Source of the DNA: Erysipelotrichaceae bacterium
GTDB taxonomy: Bacteria; Bacillota_I; Bacilli_A; Erysipelotrichales; Erysipelotrichaceae
NCBI GenBank assembly: GCA_017418585.1
Contig: JAFONG010000067.1
Span: 1 to 5,460, forward strand
DNA length: 5,460 nt
Direction: 5' to 3'
Within the stretch, counting starts at the first letter, position 1, and each line of letters opens with the position of its first letter. A program made the translations under genes and the position numbers. The notes under the pieces are model-generated. The model was not told the DNA's origin, searched no databases, and saw only the letters and a program-made list of their open reading frames with translations. This document shows positions 1-5,460 of the stretch, one piece after another.

Positions 1-1
1 T

Positions 2-1168
2 CCGAAGCAGCCTGCCTATCCGCTGGAAGGACACTGTCCTGCGCTGAAGGATTTCGATCTGGCCAGATTCCTGTACAGAGGGATTCAGAGCGATCACTGT
101 ACCCATGATCTGGAAGAACTGAGACAGCGTTTCGCCAACGGGATGTTCGTACAGCTGCAGGATGTGATGGTTACCGGGGAAGTGATCCGTTTTGTCTGCG
201 AAAACAGTCTTTATGAACACTTCTGTTTCGTGACGGATGATGTGCTGCCGGACATCCTGTACCGCAAGGGACATGTCGACGCCATCATGCGTAAGGCGAT
301 AAGTCTGGGAATGAGGCCGGAAGATGCCATCTATTGCACGACCTGCACGCCTGCCAGAAGAATGAATCTGCTCGATAGAGGCGTGATCGCTCCGGGAAGA
401 CTGGCGGACTTTGCGCTTCTGGATGATCTGAAAACGCTGCATATTGTCGGGACCTACAAGAAAGGTCAATGCATTTTTAACGGGAGCAGGCAGGAAGAAA
501 AGAAGGAATACAGCCTCAACGGTCTGTTTGAAGATACCGTACATAGCCGGAAGCTGATCCCTGAAGATTTCAGGATCCGCGTTGAAGGAGAAGACCGCAC
601 CGTCAAGGCGAGAGTCATGGAGATCAATCCTTACAGCAACCGGACCGATGAAGTCTTTGTGGAGATGGAAGTTAAGAACAATGAACTTCTATGGAAACAG
701 ACGGACTGCCGGCTTGTGATGGTGATTGAAAGACACGGAAGAGACAACCGTATCGCTTACGGCTTTGCCTGCGGTTCTGTTTTAAAGAAAGGAGCCTGCG
801 CTTCCAGCTATTCCCACGATTCCCACAATCTGATCGTGCTGGGCGAGAACGAAGAAGACATGCTGCTGGCGATCAACAGAGTCATCGACATGCACGGAGG
901 CATCTGCGTCGCTTTGGATGGAGAAATCAGTGCCGAGATCGCCTTGCCGATCGCGGGACTCTTAAGCAAGAAAACAGTAGAAGAAACGGCTCTGGATTTT
1001 GAGAAAGTCCGAAAAGCCTTTGATGATCAGGGATACGAACATCTCAACAACATCATGAATTTTACTCTCCTGTCGCTGACCTGTATTCCTGTCCTGAAAC
1101 TGACCGATCGGGGCTATCTGAATACCGAAACGTTCAGGATCGAGAAGCTGTACGAAGAAACGGAATAG
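2..1168 (+). CDS. ade: Adenine deaminase-family amidohydrolase (YerA-like), C-terminal part, 5' end outside window
   Basis: Adenine deaminase hydrolyses adenine to hypoxanthine and ammonia in cytosolic purine salvage, using a metal centre in an amidohydrolase barrel. The reading frame is open from base 2, giving 388 residues. The family is usually about 570-600, so roughly 190-200 N-terminal residues, including the first metal-binding histidines, lie to the left. Visible landmarks (fragment numbering) are GHCPAL at 10-15, SDH at 30-32, FVTDD at 76-80 with the late barrel aspartates, GHVDAIMRKAI from 90, the IAPGRLADF end of the amidohydrolase domain near 129-137, then the adenine deaminase C-terminal domain with SYSHDSHN near 269-276 and an LPIAGL segment. 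Classical Ade proteins have SDHE and a later REGS motif. Here these read SDHC and LQDV, which resembles the YerA-type branch as I remember it. The family call is firm; adenine as the true substrate is inferred. A methionine at 143 is internal, not the start. A terminator follows 5 nt after the stop. Confidence 0.9.
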   Translation, partial: PKQPAYPLEGHCPALKDFDLARFLYRGIQSDHCTHDLEELRQRFANGMFVQLQDVMVTGEVIRFVCENSLYEHFCFVTDDVLPDILYRKGHVDAIMRKAISLGMRPEDAIYCTTCTPARRMNLLDRGVIAPGRLADFALLDDLKTLHIVGTYKKGQCIFNGSRQEEKKEYSLNGLFEDTVHSRKLIPEDFRIRVEGEDRTVKARVMEINPYSNRTDEVFVEMEVKNNELLWKQTDCRLVMVIERHGRDNRIAYGFACGSVLKKGACASSYSHDSHNLIVLGENEEDMLLAINRVIDMHGGICVALDGEISAEIALPIAGLLSKKTVEETALDFEKVRKAFDDQGYEHLNNIMNFTLLSLTCIPVLKLTDRGYLNTETFRIEKLYEETE

Positions 1169-1173
1169 ACACG

Positions 1174-1205
1174 GTGAACCTCAAAGCAGAGGTTCACTTT
1201 TCGTT
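1174..1205 (+). terminator. Rho-independent terminator after the deaminase gene
   Basis: A perfect 9-bp stem, GTGAACCTC (1174-1182) against GAGGTTCAC (1189-1197), encloses a 6-nt AAAGCA loop. It is followed by TTTTCGTTT, an interrupted T tract. It starts 5 nt after the deaminase stop codon and precedes a new promoter, as expected for an end of transcription. The broken T tract may make it leaky. Confidence 0.85.
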
Positions 1206-1215
1206 TGCGGCTTAT

Positions 1216-1223
1216 GATATAAT
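1216..1223 (+). promoter_or_regulatory. Extended -10 promoter for the ABC transporter unit
   Basis: A consensus TATAAT (1218-1223) is preceded by TG one base upstream, forming a TGnTATAAT extended -10 for the main vegetative sigma factor. No good -35 is present: at 16-19 bp spacing the sequence lies in the 3' arm and T tract of the terminator (nearest match TTCACT, 1193-1198). An extended -10 can compensate for this. Transcription would start near 1230, leaving a leader of about 29 nt with the AGGGAG ribosome binding site at 1247-1252, six bases before ATG 1259. Confidence 0.7.
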
Positions 1224-1258
1224 ACCGCTAATAAGTAAAGGTAAGCAGGGAGACTGTT

Positions 1259-1978
1259 ATGATCGAATTTAAGAATGTTTCTAAATCGTATAAAAAAGGA
1301 ATCAAGGCAGTAGATGATCTGACATTGACCATCAATGACGGAGAGATTTTCGGTTTTCTGGGACCTAACGGCGCAGGCAAGTCCACGACCATCAGGATGC
1401 TGACGGGAATACTGAACATCGACGAGGGGCAGATCCTGCTGGATGGAAAGGATATCGAGAAAGAACCGATCGAAGCAAAGAAGACTTTCGGTTATGTGGC
1501 AGACGATCCGGATCAGTTTCTGGCACTGAAGGGAATCGAATATCTGAACTTCATGGCTGATGTCTACGGCGTTGAGAACAGGAAAGAGATCATTCAGAAA
1601 CTGACGGAAAAGTTCGAGATCGCCGATGCGCTGAGCAGCAGGATCGAATCCTATTCCCATGGAATGCGTCAGAAGATCGTGATCTGCGGCTGCCTGATGC
1701 ATGATCCGAAAAACTGGGTCCTGGATGAACCGATGACCGGACTGGATCCGCGTTCTTCTTTTGATCTGAAGGAAATGATGCGGAAACACGCCGATGCCGG
1801 AAACTGCGTCTTCTTCTCGACCCATGTTCTGGATGTCGCGGAGAAACTCTGCGACCGCGTCGGTATCATCAACAAAGGAAAGCTCCTGTTTACAGGAACC
1901 CTGCAGGAGATGCGGGACATGTTTAAGGAAAACGGTTCTCTGGAACAGCTTTTCCTGGAGATCACGGAAAATGATTAA
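1259..1978 (+). CDS. ABC transporter ATP-binding protein (exporter type, YxlF/EcsA-like)
   Basis: This is the cytosolic ATPase subunit of an ABC exporter, which should power the permease encoded immediately downstream. The 239 residues are the normal length for one nucleotide-binding domain. Visible motifs are Walker A GPNGAGKST (35-43), signature SHGMRQK (133-139, a variant of LSGGQ), Walker B ending VLDEP (154-158), D-loop TGLDP (160-164) and H-loop STH (187-189). The Q-loop lacks its usual glutamine: GYVADDPDQF (78-87) has an Asp where GYVPQ is typical. From general knowledge, many Bacillota drug, bacteriocin or peptide exporter ATPases carry such a GYVPDEP-like sequence. The start at 1259 is set by AGGGAG six bases upstream, and IEFKNVSKSYKKG is a standard domain opening. 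The stop overlaps the permease start by 8 nt, indicating translational coupling. The substrate cannot be read from this subunit. Confidence 0.95.
   Translation: MIEFKNVSKSYKKGIKAVDDLTLTINDGEIFGFLGPNGAGKSTTIRMLTGILNIDEGQILLDGKDIEKEPIEAKKTFGYVADDPDQFLALKGIEYLNFMADVYGVENRKEIIQKLTEKFEIADALSSRIESYSHGMRQKIVICGCLMHDPKNWVLDEPMTGLDPRSSFDLKEMMRKHADAGNCVFFSTHVLDVAEKLCDRVGIINKGKLLFTGTLQEMRDMFKENGSLEQLFLEITEND
1957..1960 (+). promoter_or_regulatory. Ribosome binding site fixing the permease start
   Basis: GGAG lies inside the last codons of the ATPase gene, 10 nt before ATG 1971. It supports that ATG over the longer open frame that begins at 1794, whose extra N-terminal residues are only an out-of-frame reading of the ATPase gene. 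Confidence 0.7.
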
Positions 1979-3605
1979 GAACATCATCAATCTGACGAAG
2001 ATCTTTCTGATCTCGGCTTTCAACAGAGGCGGAAACAGAAAAAGAAAAAACAGGATCGGCAGGATCGTCCTGTACGGACTGATTTTTGCATATCTGATCG
2101 GCGTTTTCGGTTTCCTGTCCTATGAGATCCTTTCGGGACTGATCGTCCTGAAGCAGGAAGAAGCCTTTATCGGCTATATCCTGATGGCAATCATCACTCT
2201 GGTTCTGTTTACGACCATCATCAGCACGATGAACGTTCTGTATTTTTCCAGCGACAACCGTTTTGTTCTGCCTCTGCCTTTCAAACCGCTGGAAGTACTT
2301 TCCGCCAAACTGAATACACTGCTGGTTTATGTATACATGGAAGAGGCGATGCTGGGTCTGATTCCTATGATCATGTATGGGATCATGACGAAGCAGAATA
2401 TCATATACTACCTGTTACTGATTCCCGTTCTGATCGCTGTGCCGGTCGTTCCACTGCTGATCGCAACTCTGATCGTGATCTGCGTCATGGCTCTGACAAA
2501 GGGCATCCGCAACAAGAGTCTGGTTCAGACGATCACCATGATCGTATCGATCGTTTTCTCATTAACCATATCAATGTTTTCTTCCTCGATGTCTTCCAGT
2601 GAAGATATCACCGCCCTGATGAATACGGCCGGCAGTCTGGTGGAAATCTTCAAGAAAGCATTCCCGACCATGCCGATGGCAGTCAATGCACTGACGAGCT
2701 ACAATGTGCTGTCTCTTTGCCTGCTGATCGTGGTCTCTACTGCCGCTTATGCACTGGTCTGCGTCCTTGGGCAGAAACCGTATTACCGGGGCATGCTGGG
2801 ATCGCTCTATTCTTCCAGCGGCGTATCCGACAGGAAGATCGATGAAAAAAGCGCCTACCGCTCCAGGGGCCTGCCATTCAGCTATGTGATGAAGGAGATC
2901 AGGGTCTATCTGAGACGTCCGACTTTCTTTGTACAGCTGATCCTGCCTTGTCTGATCATACCGGCCTTTATGATGGGGATCACCTATTTCAGCGTTTTCT
3001 CGCAGGTAGGCAGCGAATTGATGGAAGGGCTGCAGCAGATCTATGCCGAAAAGGCGTTCGGAGGCTACGTCTATGCGATACTTCTTCTGGCCGTGATGTT
3101 CATATCGATGTATTCGTTCATCTCAACCCTGGCGATCTCCAAAGACGGACATGACGCCTATGCGATGAAGTATCTGCCGGTGGCTTTCCATAAGCAGCTG
3201 ATCTACAAGATGATCCCGGATGTCGTAATGTGCCTGTTCAGTTATTTGAACGTGGCTCTTCTGTCGATGATCCTGTTCCGGCTTCCGCCGATATACGTCC
3301 TGATGAGTCTGCCGGTGTCTGTTCTTTACTGTATCCTGCACGGCTTCCTGATTCTGAGCGATGTACGAAGACCGAAGCTGGACTGGACGAATGAGATGCA
3401 GATCGTGAAGAAGAATTTCAGGACGATGTTCAGTCTGGCCTTTTCGCTTCTCAACATGGGAATCGTCGCCGTACTTGCTTTCCTGATCGGTGTCAGAATG
3501 ATTGTAATGACAGTGATTCTTACGGTCTTCTACGGCCTGATCGATTACCTGCTTTACCGCTATATCCGAAGCAAAGACATCCGGCTGGCGGACGGATTTG
3601 AATAA
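1971..3605 (+). CDS. ABC exporter permease, 12 predicted membrane segments
   Basis: This is the integral membrane partner of the upstream ATPase, 544 residues from ATG 1971. A basic N-terminal stretch (NRGGNRKRKNR, 18-28) precedes hydrophobic segments near 32-60 (long), 66-91, 115-138, 144-175, 186-203 and 244-267. A soluble loop (about 268-316) divides these from a second set near 318-345, 366-388, 414-435, 438-462, 484-506 and 508-530. This 6+6 layout fits the double-length ABC-2-like exporter permeases of Bacillota (the putative ABC exporter type), in which one chain supplies both halves. Sequence marks I associate with that group are FVLPLPFKPLEVLSAKL (98-114), the SKDGHDAYAMKYLPV stretch (390-404) followed by KQLIYKMIP, and DVRRPKLDW (464-472). 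The 8-nt overlap with the ATPase and the internal ribosome binding site suggest coupled, balanced synthesis. The substrate is unknown; peptide, bacteriocin or lipid are all possible. Confidence 0.88.
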   Translation: MIKNIINLTKIFLISAFNRGGNRKRKNRIGRIVLYGLIFAYLIGVFGFLSYEILSGLIVLKQEEAFIGYILMAIITLVLFTTIISTMNVLYFSSDNRFVLPLPFKPLEVLSAKLNTLLVYVYMEEAMLGLIPMIMYGIMTKQNIIYYLLLIPVLIAVPVVPLLIATLIVICVMALTKGIRNKSLVQTITMIVSIVFSLTISMFSSSMSSSEDITALMNTAGSLVEIFKKAFPTMPMAVNALTSYNVLSLCLLIVVSTAAYALVCVLGQKPYYRGMLGSLYSSSGVSDRKIDEKSAYRSRGLPFSYVMKEIRVYLRRPTFFVQLILPCLIIPAFMMGITYFSVFSQVGSELMEGLQQIYAEKAFGGYVYAILLLAVMFISMYSFISTLAISKDGHDAYAMKYLPVAFHKQLIYKMIPDVVMCLFSYLNVALLSMILFRLPPIYVLMSLPVSVLYCILHGFLILSDVRRPKLDWTNEMQIVKKNFRTMFSLAFSLLNMGIVAVLAFLIGVRMIVMTVILTVFYGLIDYLLYRYIRSKDIRLADGFE

Positions 3606-3606
3606 G

Positions 3607-3613
3607 AAAGGAA
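3607..3613 (+). promoter_or_regulatory. Ribosome binding site upstream of the PIN-like gene, ambiguous target
   Basis: AAAGGAA lies directly after the permease stop. It is 8 nt from ATG 3622, which opens only ATG-GTA-TGA, and 13 nt from ATG 3627, the chosen start of the PIN-like protein. The ideal spacing therefore points to the mini-ORF rather than the gene, so ribosomes may reach 3627 by stopping at the overlapping TGA and restarting. Confidence 0.5.
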
Positions 3614-3628
3614 TACCATTTATGGTAT
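3613..3628 (+). repeat. Inverted repeat over the PIN-like gene start
   Basis: ATACCAT (3613-3619) and ATGGTAT (3622-3628) are exact 7-bp arms separated by TT. It could be a DNA operator, or an RNA hairpin with a shortened stem that touches the ribosome binding site and the ATG at 3627. It has no T tract, so it is not a terminator. Confidence 0.6.
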
Positions 3629-3630
3629 GA
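3622..3630 (+). other. Two-codon mini-ORF (ATG GTA TGA) overlapping the next start
   Basis: This ATG has the best spacing (8 nt) to the AAAGGAA ribosome binding site, but its frame ends after Met-Val. The TGA (3628-3630) overlaps the ATG (3627-3629) as ATGA, the usual geometry for termination-reinitiation coupling. Whether it is translated is unknown; chance is quite possible. Confidence 0.3.
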
Positions 3631-4397
3631 TATTAATTAATATGAATATGTTTTTTACGAGTAAAGTACCCGCTTATCTGATCGATAGCGAAAATGTCGG
3701 ATCTACCTGGGCGGATCTGTTAAAGAAAGAAGAGAAAAGCGATTTCTATATTTTCGTAACGGAGAATGCCAAGAGTCTGAATTTCTCTTTGCTGAAGGAA
3801 CTGACCGACAACCAGAGGCACAAGATCAACATTATCGAATGTGAACCGGGAAAGAATTCTCTGGATTTCTATCTGTCGTCCTATCTTGGATATCTGATCG
3901 GTACAGGGAAGCATTCTTCCTTCACCGTCGTATCGCAGGACAACGGCTTTGACCATGTGATCGAATACTGGAAGCGAAACGGACTCGACGTATCGAAGAT
4001 CAACACGAAACCGAACAAAGGAAAAGAGACTAAAACAGTCAGAGCTTCGAAGAGTCAGGCCGTAAAGAAGAACGAGAATTCCGAGACCAGGATCATCGTC
4101 AAGAAGCAGCCTGCAGAACCGGTTAAGAGCGAAAACAAGCCAAACAGAAAGAAAAGCGACGCTCAAGCCAAGACAGGCGAGACGGGAAACAACAGAAAGC
4201 TTCTGCAGAATCTTCTGAAGGACTATCCTGAAAACGAAATAGAAGAAGTAGCCAGATATCTCGATGCCATTCCTGCAGACAAGCACGGCGACAAGAGCTA
4301 TATCTACCGTCATCTAATCCGCAAGTTCAAGAGCGAAAAGGGACTGGCGATCTATACACTGATCAAGAAAGATCTTGAAAAATACTATCGACACTAG
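3627..4397 (+). CDS. PIN/NYN-like domain protein with Lys-rich linker and C-terminal module
   Basis: Residues 16-122 read as a PIN-like (NYN/PIN7-type) metal-dependent RNase fold. The strand AYLIDSENVG (16-25) carries D20 and E22-N23, NSLDFYLSSYLGYLIG (77-92) carries D80, and TVVSQDNGFDHVIEYW (100-115) carries D105 and D109, so the usual acidic pocket appears complete. Residues 123-188 are low-complexity and rich in Lys, Asn, Glu and Ser, consistent with a flexible, possibly RNA-contacting linker. Residues 189-256 look folded and helical, with the pattern YIYRHLIRKFKSEKGLAIY; I do not recognise this module. It is cytosolic, with no signal peptide or membrane segment. The gene lies 21 nt after the permease stop and probably shares its transcript. 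The start is uncertain: 3627 gives 256 residues, while in-frame ATGs at 3642 and 3648 would trim 5 or 7 without touching the fold. RNase activity is inferred from the fold; the target and any link to the exporter are unknown. Confidence 0.82.
   Translation: MILINMNMFFTSKVPAYLIDSENVGSTWADLLKKEEKSDFYIFVTENAKSLNFSLLKELTDNQRHKINIIECEPGKNSLDFYLSSYLGYLIGTGKHSSFTVVSQDNGFDHVIEYWKRNGLDVSKINTKPNKGKETKTVRASKSQAVKKNENSETRIIVKKQPAEPVKSENKPNRKKSDAQAKTGETGNNRKLLQNLLKDYPENEIEEVARYLDAIPADKHGDKSYIYRHLIRKFKSEKGLAIYTLIKKDLEKYYRH
3630..3643 (+). repeat. Perfect 14-bp AT palindrome, ATATTAATTAATAT
   Basis: The sequence equals its own reverse complement over all 14 bases. It sits 1 nt after the preceding inverted repeat, within the first codons of the PIN-like reading frame. 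If translation really starts at the later ATG 3642 or 3648, it would lie mostly or wholly in the leader and could serve as an operator or part of a promoter. Confidence 0.5.
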
Positions 4398-4399
4398 GC

Positions 4400-4434
4400 A
4401 AAAAAGCGGAACAGGAAATACGTTCTGCTTTTTT
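4400..4434 (+). terminator. Strong Rho-independent terminator, possibly bidirectional
   Basis: A 13-bp stem pairs 4400-4412 (AAAAAAGCGGAAC) with 4422-4434 (GTTCTGCTTTTTT), containing one G-U wobble and a 9-nt loop. The six A's and six T's make it look like a terminator on either strand. It begins 2 nt after the PIN-like gene stop and ends the ABC-PIN unit. Confidence 0.9.
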
Positions 4435-4440
4435 AAACGC

Positions 4441-4446
4441 TATAAT
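4441..4446 (+). promoter_or_regulatory. -10 promoter element for the membrane protein gene
   Basis: A consensus TATAAT lies six bases after the terminator and 22 bases before ATG 4469, so transcription would start near 4453 with a leader of only about 16 nt. No convincing -35 and no TG extension are present; the expected -35 position falls in the terminator loop and 3' arm. It is plausible by position but unproven. Confidence 0.5.
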
Positions 4447-4468
4447 GATATTGAACGGATTTATAGAT

Positions 4469-5460
4469 ATGAAAATCAAGGAAAGAATCAGACAGGCAAT
4501 GCCTTATGTCCAGATCGTACCTGATACGTTAAGATATCAGTTATTTTCCAAGGCCCTTCTTACCGCGCTTCTTGCCGTACTGAAGCCGATTAGCATGCTT
4601 CTGATCAGGAGCACCGGCAGAGTCGCGGTCAGCAGCGGCGATCTTGGCATTCTGTACAGGACCTGGCAAGGGCTTGTGCTGATCATCGTGGCGATCGGAA
4701 CGCTTTTTCTCTATGTCGCCTTCGACCTGAATACGCAGATCATCTATGCTTCCAGATTGCTTGAGAACAGACAGATCAGGATGAGGGAGATCTTCAAGGA
4801 AGGCCTTTTGTCCATTAAGAGTTTTTTTACGCTTGACGGTATCGGGATCGTACTCTATATCGCCCTGATTGCACCGGTCATCGGTTTCGGACTTTCCATT
4901 TCTCTGACAAGAGACTTTTACATACCGACTTTCATCACCTCGGTGATCAGGACCACGCCGCTGTACAATGCCATATACATAATTCTTGTGATCGTTTTTC
5001 TGGCCATCGGTATTGCCAATTTCTTTACGATCCACGGCGTTCTGATCAGCGGATTGAAGAGCAGCAAGGCCGACGACAATTCCAGAGCCATCATGAAGAA
5101 GAACTGGAAGGATTATCTCAAGAATCTAATCCGGTTTTCACTGGCTTTTTTTCTGCTGAATATCCTGCTTGTTCTGGCTTTGGCTCTGCCTTTTGGGATT
5201 GCCTTCATCATTTATATGAAGAACGATCATGTCCTGCGTTTCCTGCTTCTGTTCTTCGGCCTCCTGTTGAGCGCCGTCCTGGCACTGACCAACTCGCTGC
5301 TGTCGACTTTCTATATCATCAAAATCACCCGTCTCTATTACCGCTACATGGGTATGGAAGACCGCTTTGAGTTTGATAAAGACAGGAAAGTCAGATGGCG
5401 TTTCCTGCTTGTGAAGGTGTTATCGGTCATCCTGCTTATACTGACATCGGTGTTCTTCAA
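4469..5460 (+). CDS. Polytopic membrane protein, likely N-terminal membrane domain of a glycerophosphodiester phosphodiesterase; 3' end outside window
   Basis: The frame is open from ATG 4469 to the window edge, giving 330 residues with no stop. Seven hydrophobic segments are visible near 25-46, 66-85, 122-146, 165-187, 222-250, 256-284 and 311-330. The pattern of a short amphipathic start, a first helix followed by ISMLLIRSTGRVAVSSGDLG (41-60), and a second helix leading into a long amphipathic region (86-121) resembles the membrane domain in front of many Bacillota GDPD enzymes. Those enzymes cleave glycerophosphodiesters, releasing glycerol-3-phosphate, at the membrane. If correct, one more helix and a catalytic barrel with an HRG-type motif should follow beyond 5460. 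The catalytic part is not seen, so a plain multi-pass membrane protein remains possible. The ribosome binding site is weak (GGA at 4456-4458, 10 nt upstream). An in-frame TTG at 4451 lacks one, so 4469 is preferred. It lies downstream of a strong terminator and is probably transcribed separately. Confidence 0.72.
   Translation, partial: MKIKERIRQAMPYVQIVPDTLRYQLFSKALLTALLAVLKPISMLLIRSTGRVAVSSGDLGILYRTWQGLVLIIVAIGTLFLYVAFDLNTQIIYASRLLENRQIRMREIFKEGLLSIKSFFTLDGIGIVLYIALIAPVIGFGLSISLTRDFYIPTFITSVIRTTPLYNAIYIILVIVFLAIGIANFFTIHGVLISGLKSSKADDNSRAIMKKNWKDYLKNLIRFSLAFFLLNILLVLALALPFGIAFIIYMKNDHVLRFLLLFFGLLLSAVLALTNSLLSTFYIIKITRLYYRYMGMEDRFEFDKDRKVRWRFLLVKVLSVILLILTSVFF

Noticed and set aside
1794..1970. 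A longer N-terminus for the permease, starting at 1794
   Set aside because: The extra 59 residues are an out-of-frame reading of the ATPase gene, low in hydrophobicity. ATG 1971 has a GGAG at suitable distance and gives a normal permease start.
1181..2023. A 280-codon open frame on the - strand across the ABC ATPase gene
   Set aside because: It lies entirely opposite a well-supported ATPase gene, runs through the deaminase terminator and the promoter, and its translation is rich in His, Gln, Arg and Cys with no recognisable domain. It is a codon-bias shadow.
2401..2580. A dense run of GATC sites
   Set aside because: These come from frequent Leu-Ile and similar pairs written with ATC after a G-ending codon (CTG ATC). 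They follow the coding frame and occur throughout the window, so there is no reason to propose an origin or methylation cluster.
3598..3626. A possible promoter (TTGAAT, 17 bp, TATGGT) for the PIN-like gene
   Set aside because: Both boxes are imperfect and the -35 overlaps the permease stop codon. It is mentioned as an alternative in the findings but is too weak to list as a feature.
3720..4313. A 197-codon - strand frame opposite the PIN-like gene
   Set aside because: It is antisense to a protein with clear PIN motifs, has no ribosome binding site I can see, and its composition is that of a reverse-complement reading.
4541..5035. A 164-codon - strand frame opposite the membrane protein
   Set aside because: Its Asp/Arg/Lys/Gln-rich sequence is what the reverse complement of hydrophobic helix codons produces. 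The + strand reading gives regular membrane helices.

Overview
The window has about 46-49% G+C by eye, with short intergenic gaps, AGGAG-type ribosome binding sites and TATAAT promoters. All convincing genes lie on the + strand. Together with the gene families (a YerA-like adenine deaminase, a two-gene ABC exporter with a 12-helix permease, a PIN/NYN-fold protein and a membrane-anchored glycerophosphodiesterase-type protein), this suggests a Bacillota (Firmicutes) bacterium, possibly Erysipelotrichia or a gut Clostridia lineage. That placement is inferred from style, not from a marker gene.

Layout: (1) positions 2-1168 hold the C-terminal two thirds of an adenine deaminase-family amidohydrolase that enters from the left, closed by a 9-bp hairpin terminator. 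(2) A TGnTATAAT promoter directly behind that terminator starts a tight three-gene unit: an ABC transporter ATPase (1259-1978), its 544-residue permease (1971-3605, overlapping by 8 nt) and, 21 nt later, a protein with an N-terminal PIN/NYN-like nuclease fold, a Lys-rich linker and a small conserved-looking C-terminal module (3627-4397). A strong 13-bp stem terminator closes the unit. (3) A TATAAT box six bases after that terminator precedes a large membrane protein (4469 to beyond the right edge) that looks like the N-terminal membrane domain of a glycerophosphodiester phosphodiesterase. It is open at the window edge, so its expected catalytic domain is not visible.

The ATPase and permease should form one exporter of unknown substrate. 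The PIN-like gene has no evident functional link to it apart from shared transcription. Its start region is the most unusual non-coding sequence here: two adjacent palindromes and a two-codon ATG-GTA-TGA mini-ORF whose stop overlaps the chosen start codon. There are no RNA genes, mobile elements, CRISPR arrays or gene-free stretches over 300 bases. Most of the window looks like ordinary chromosomal housekeeping and transport sequence. I see no clear new system, only a few points worth a second look.
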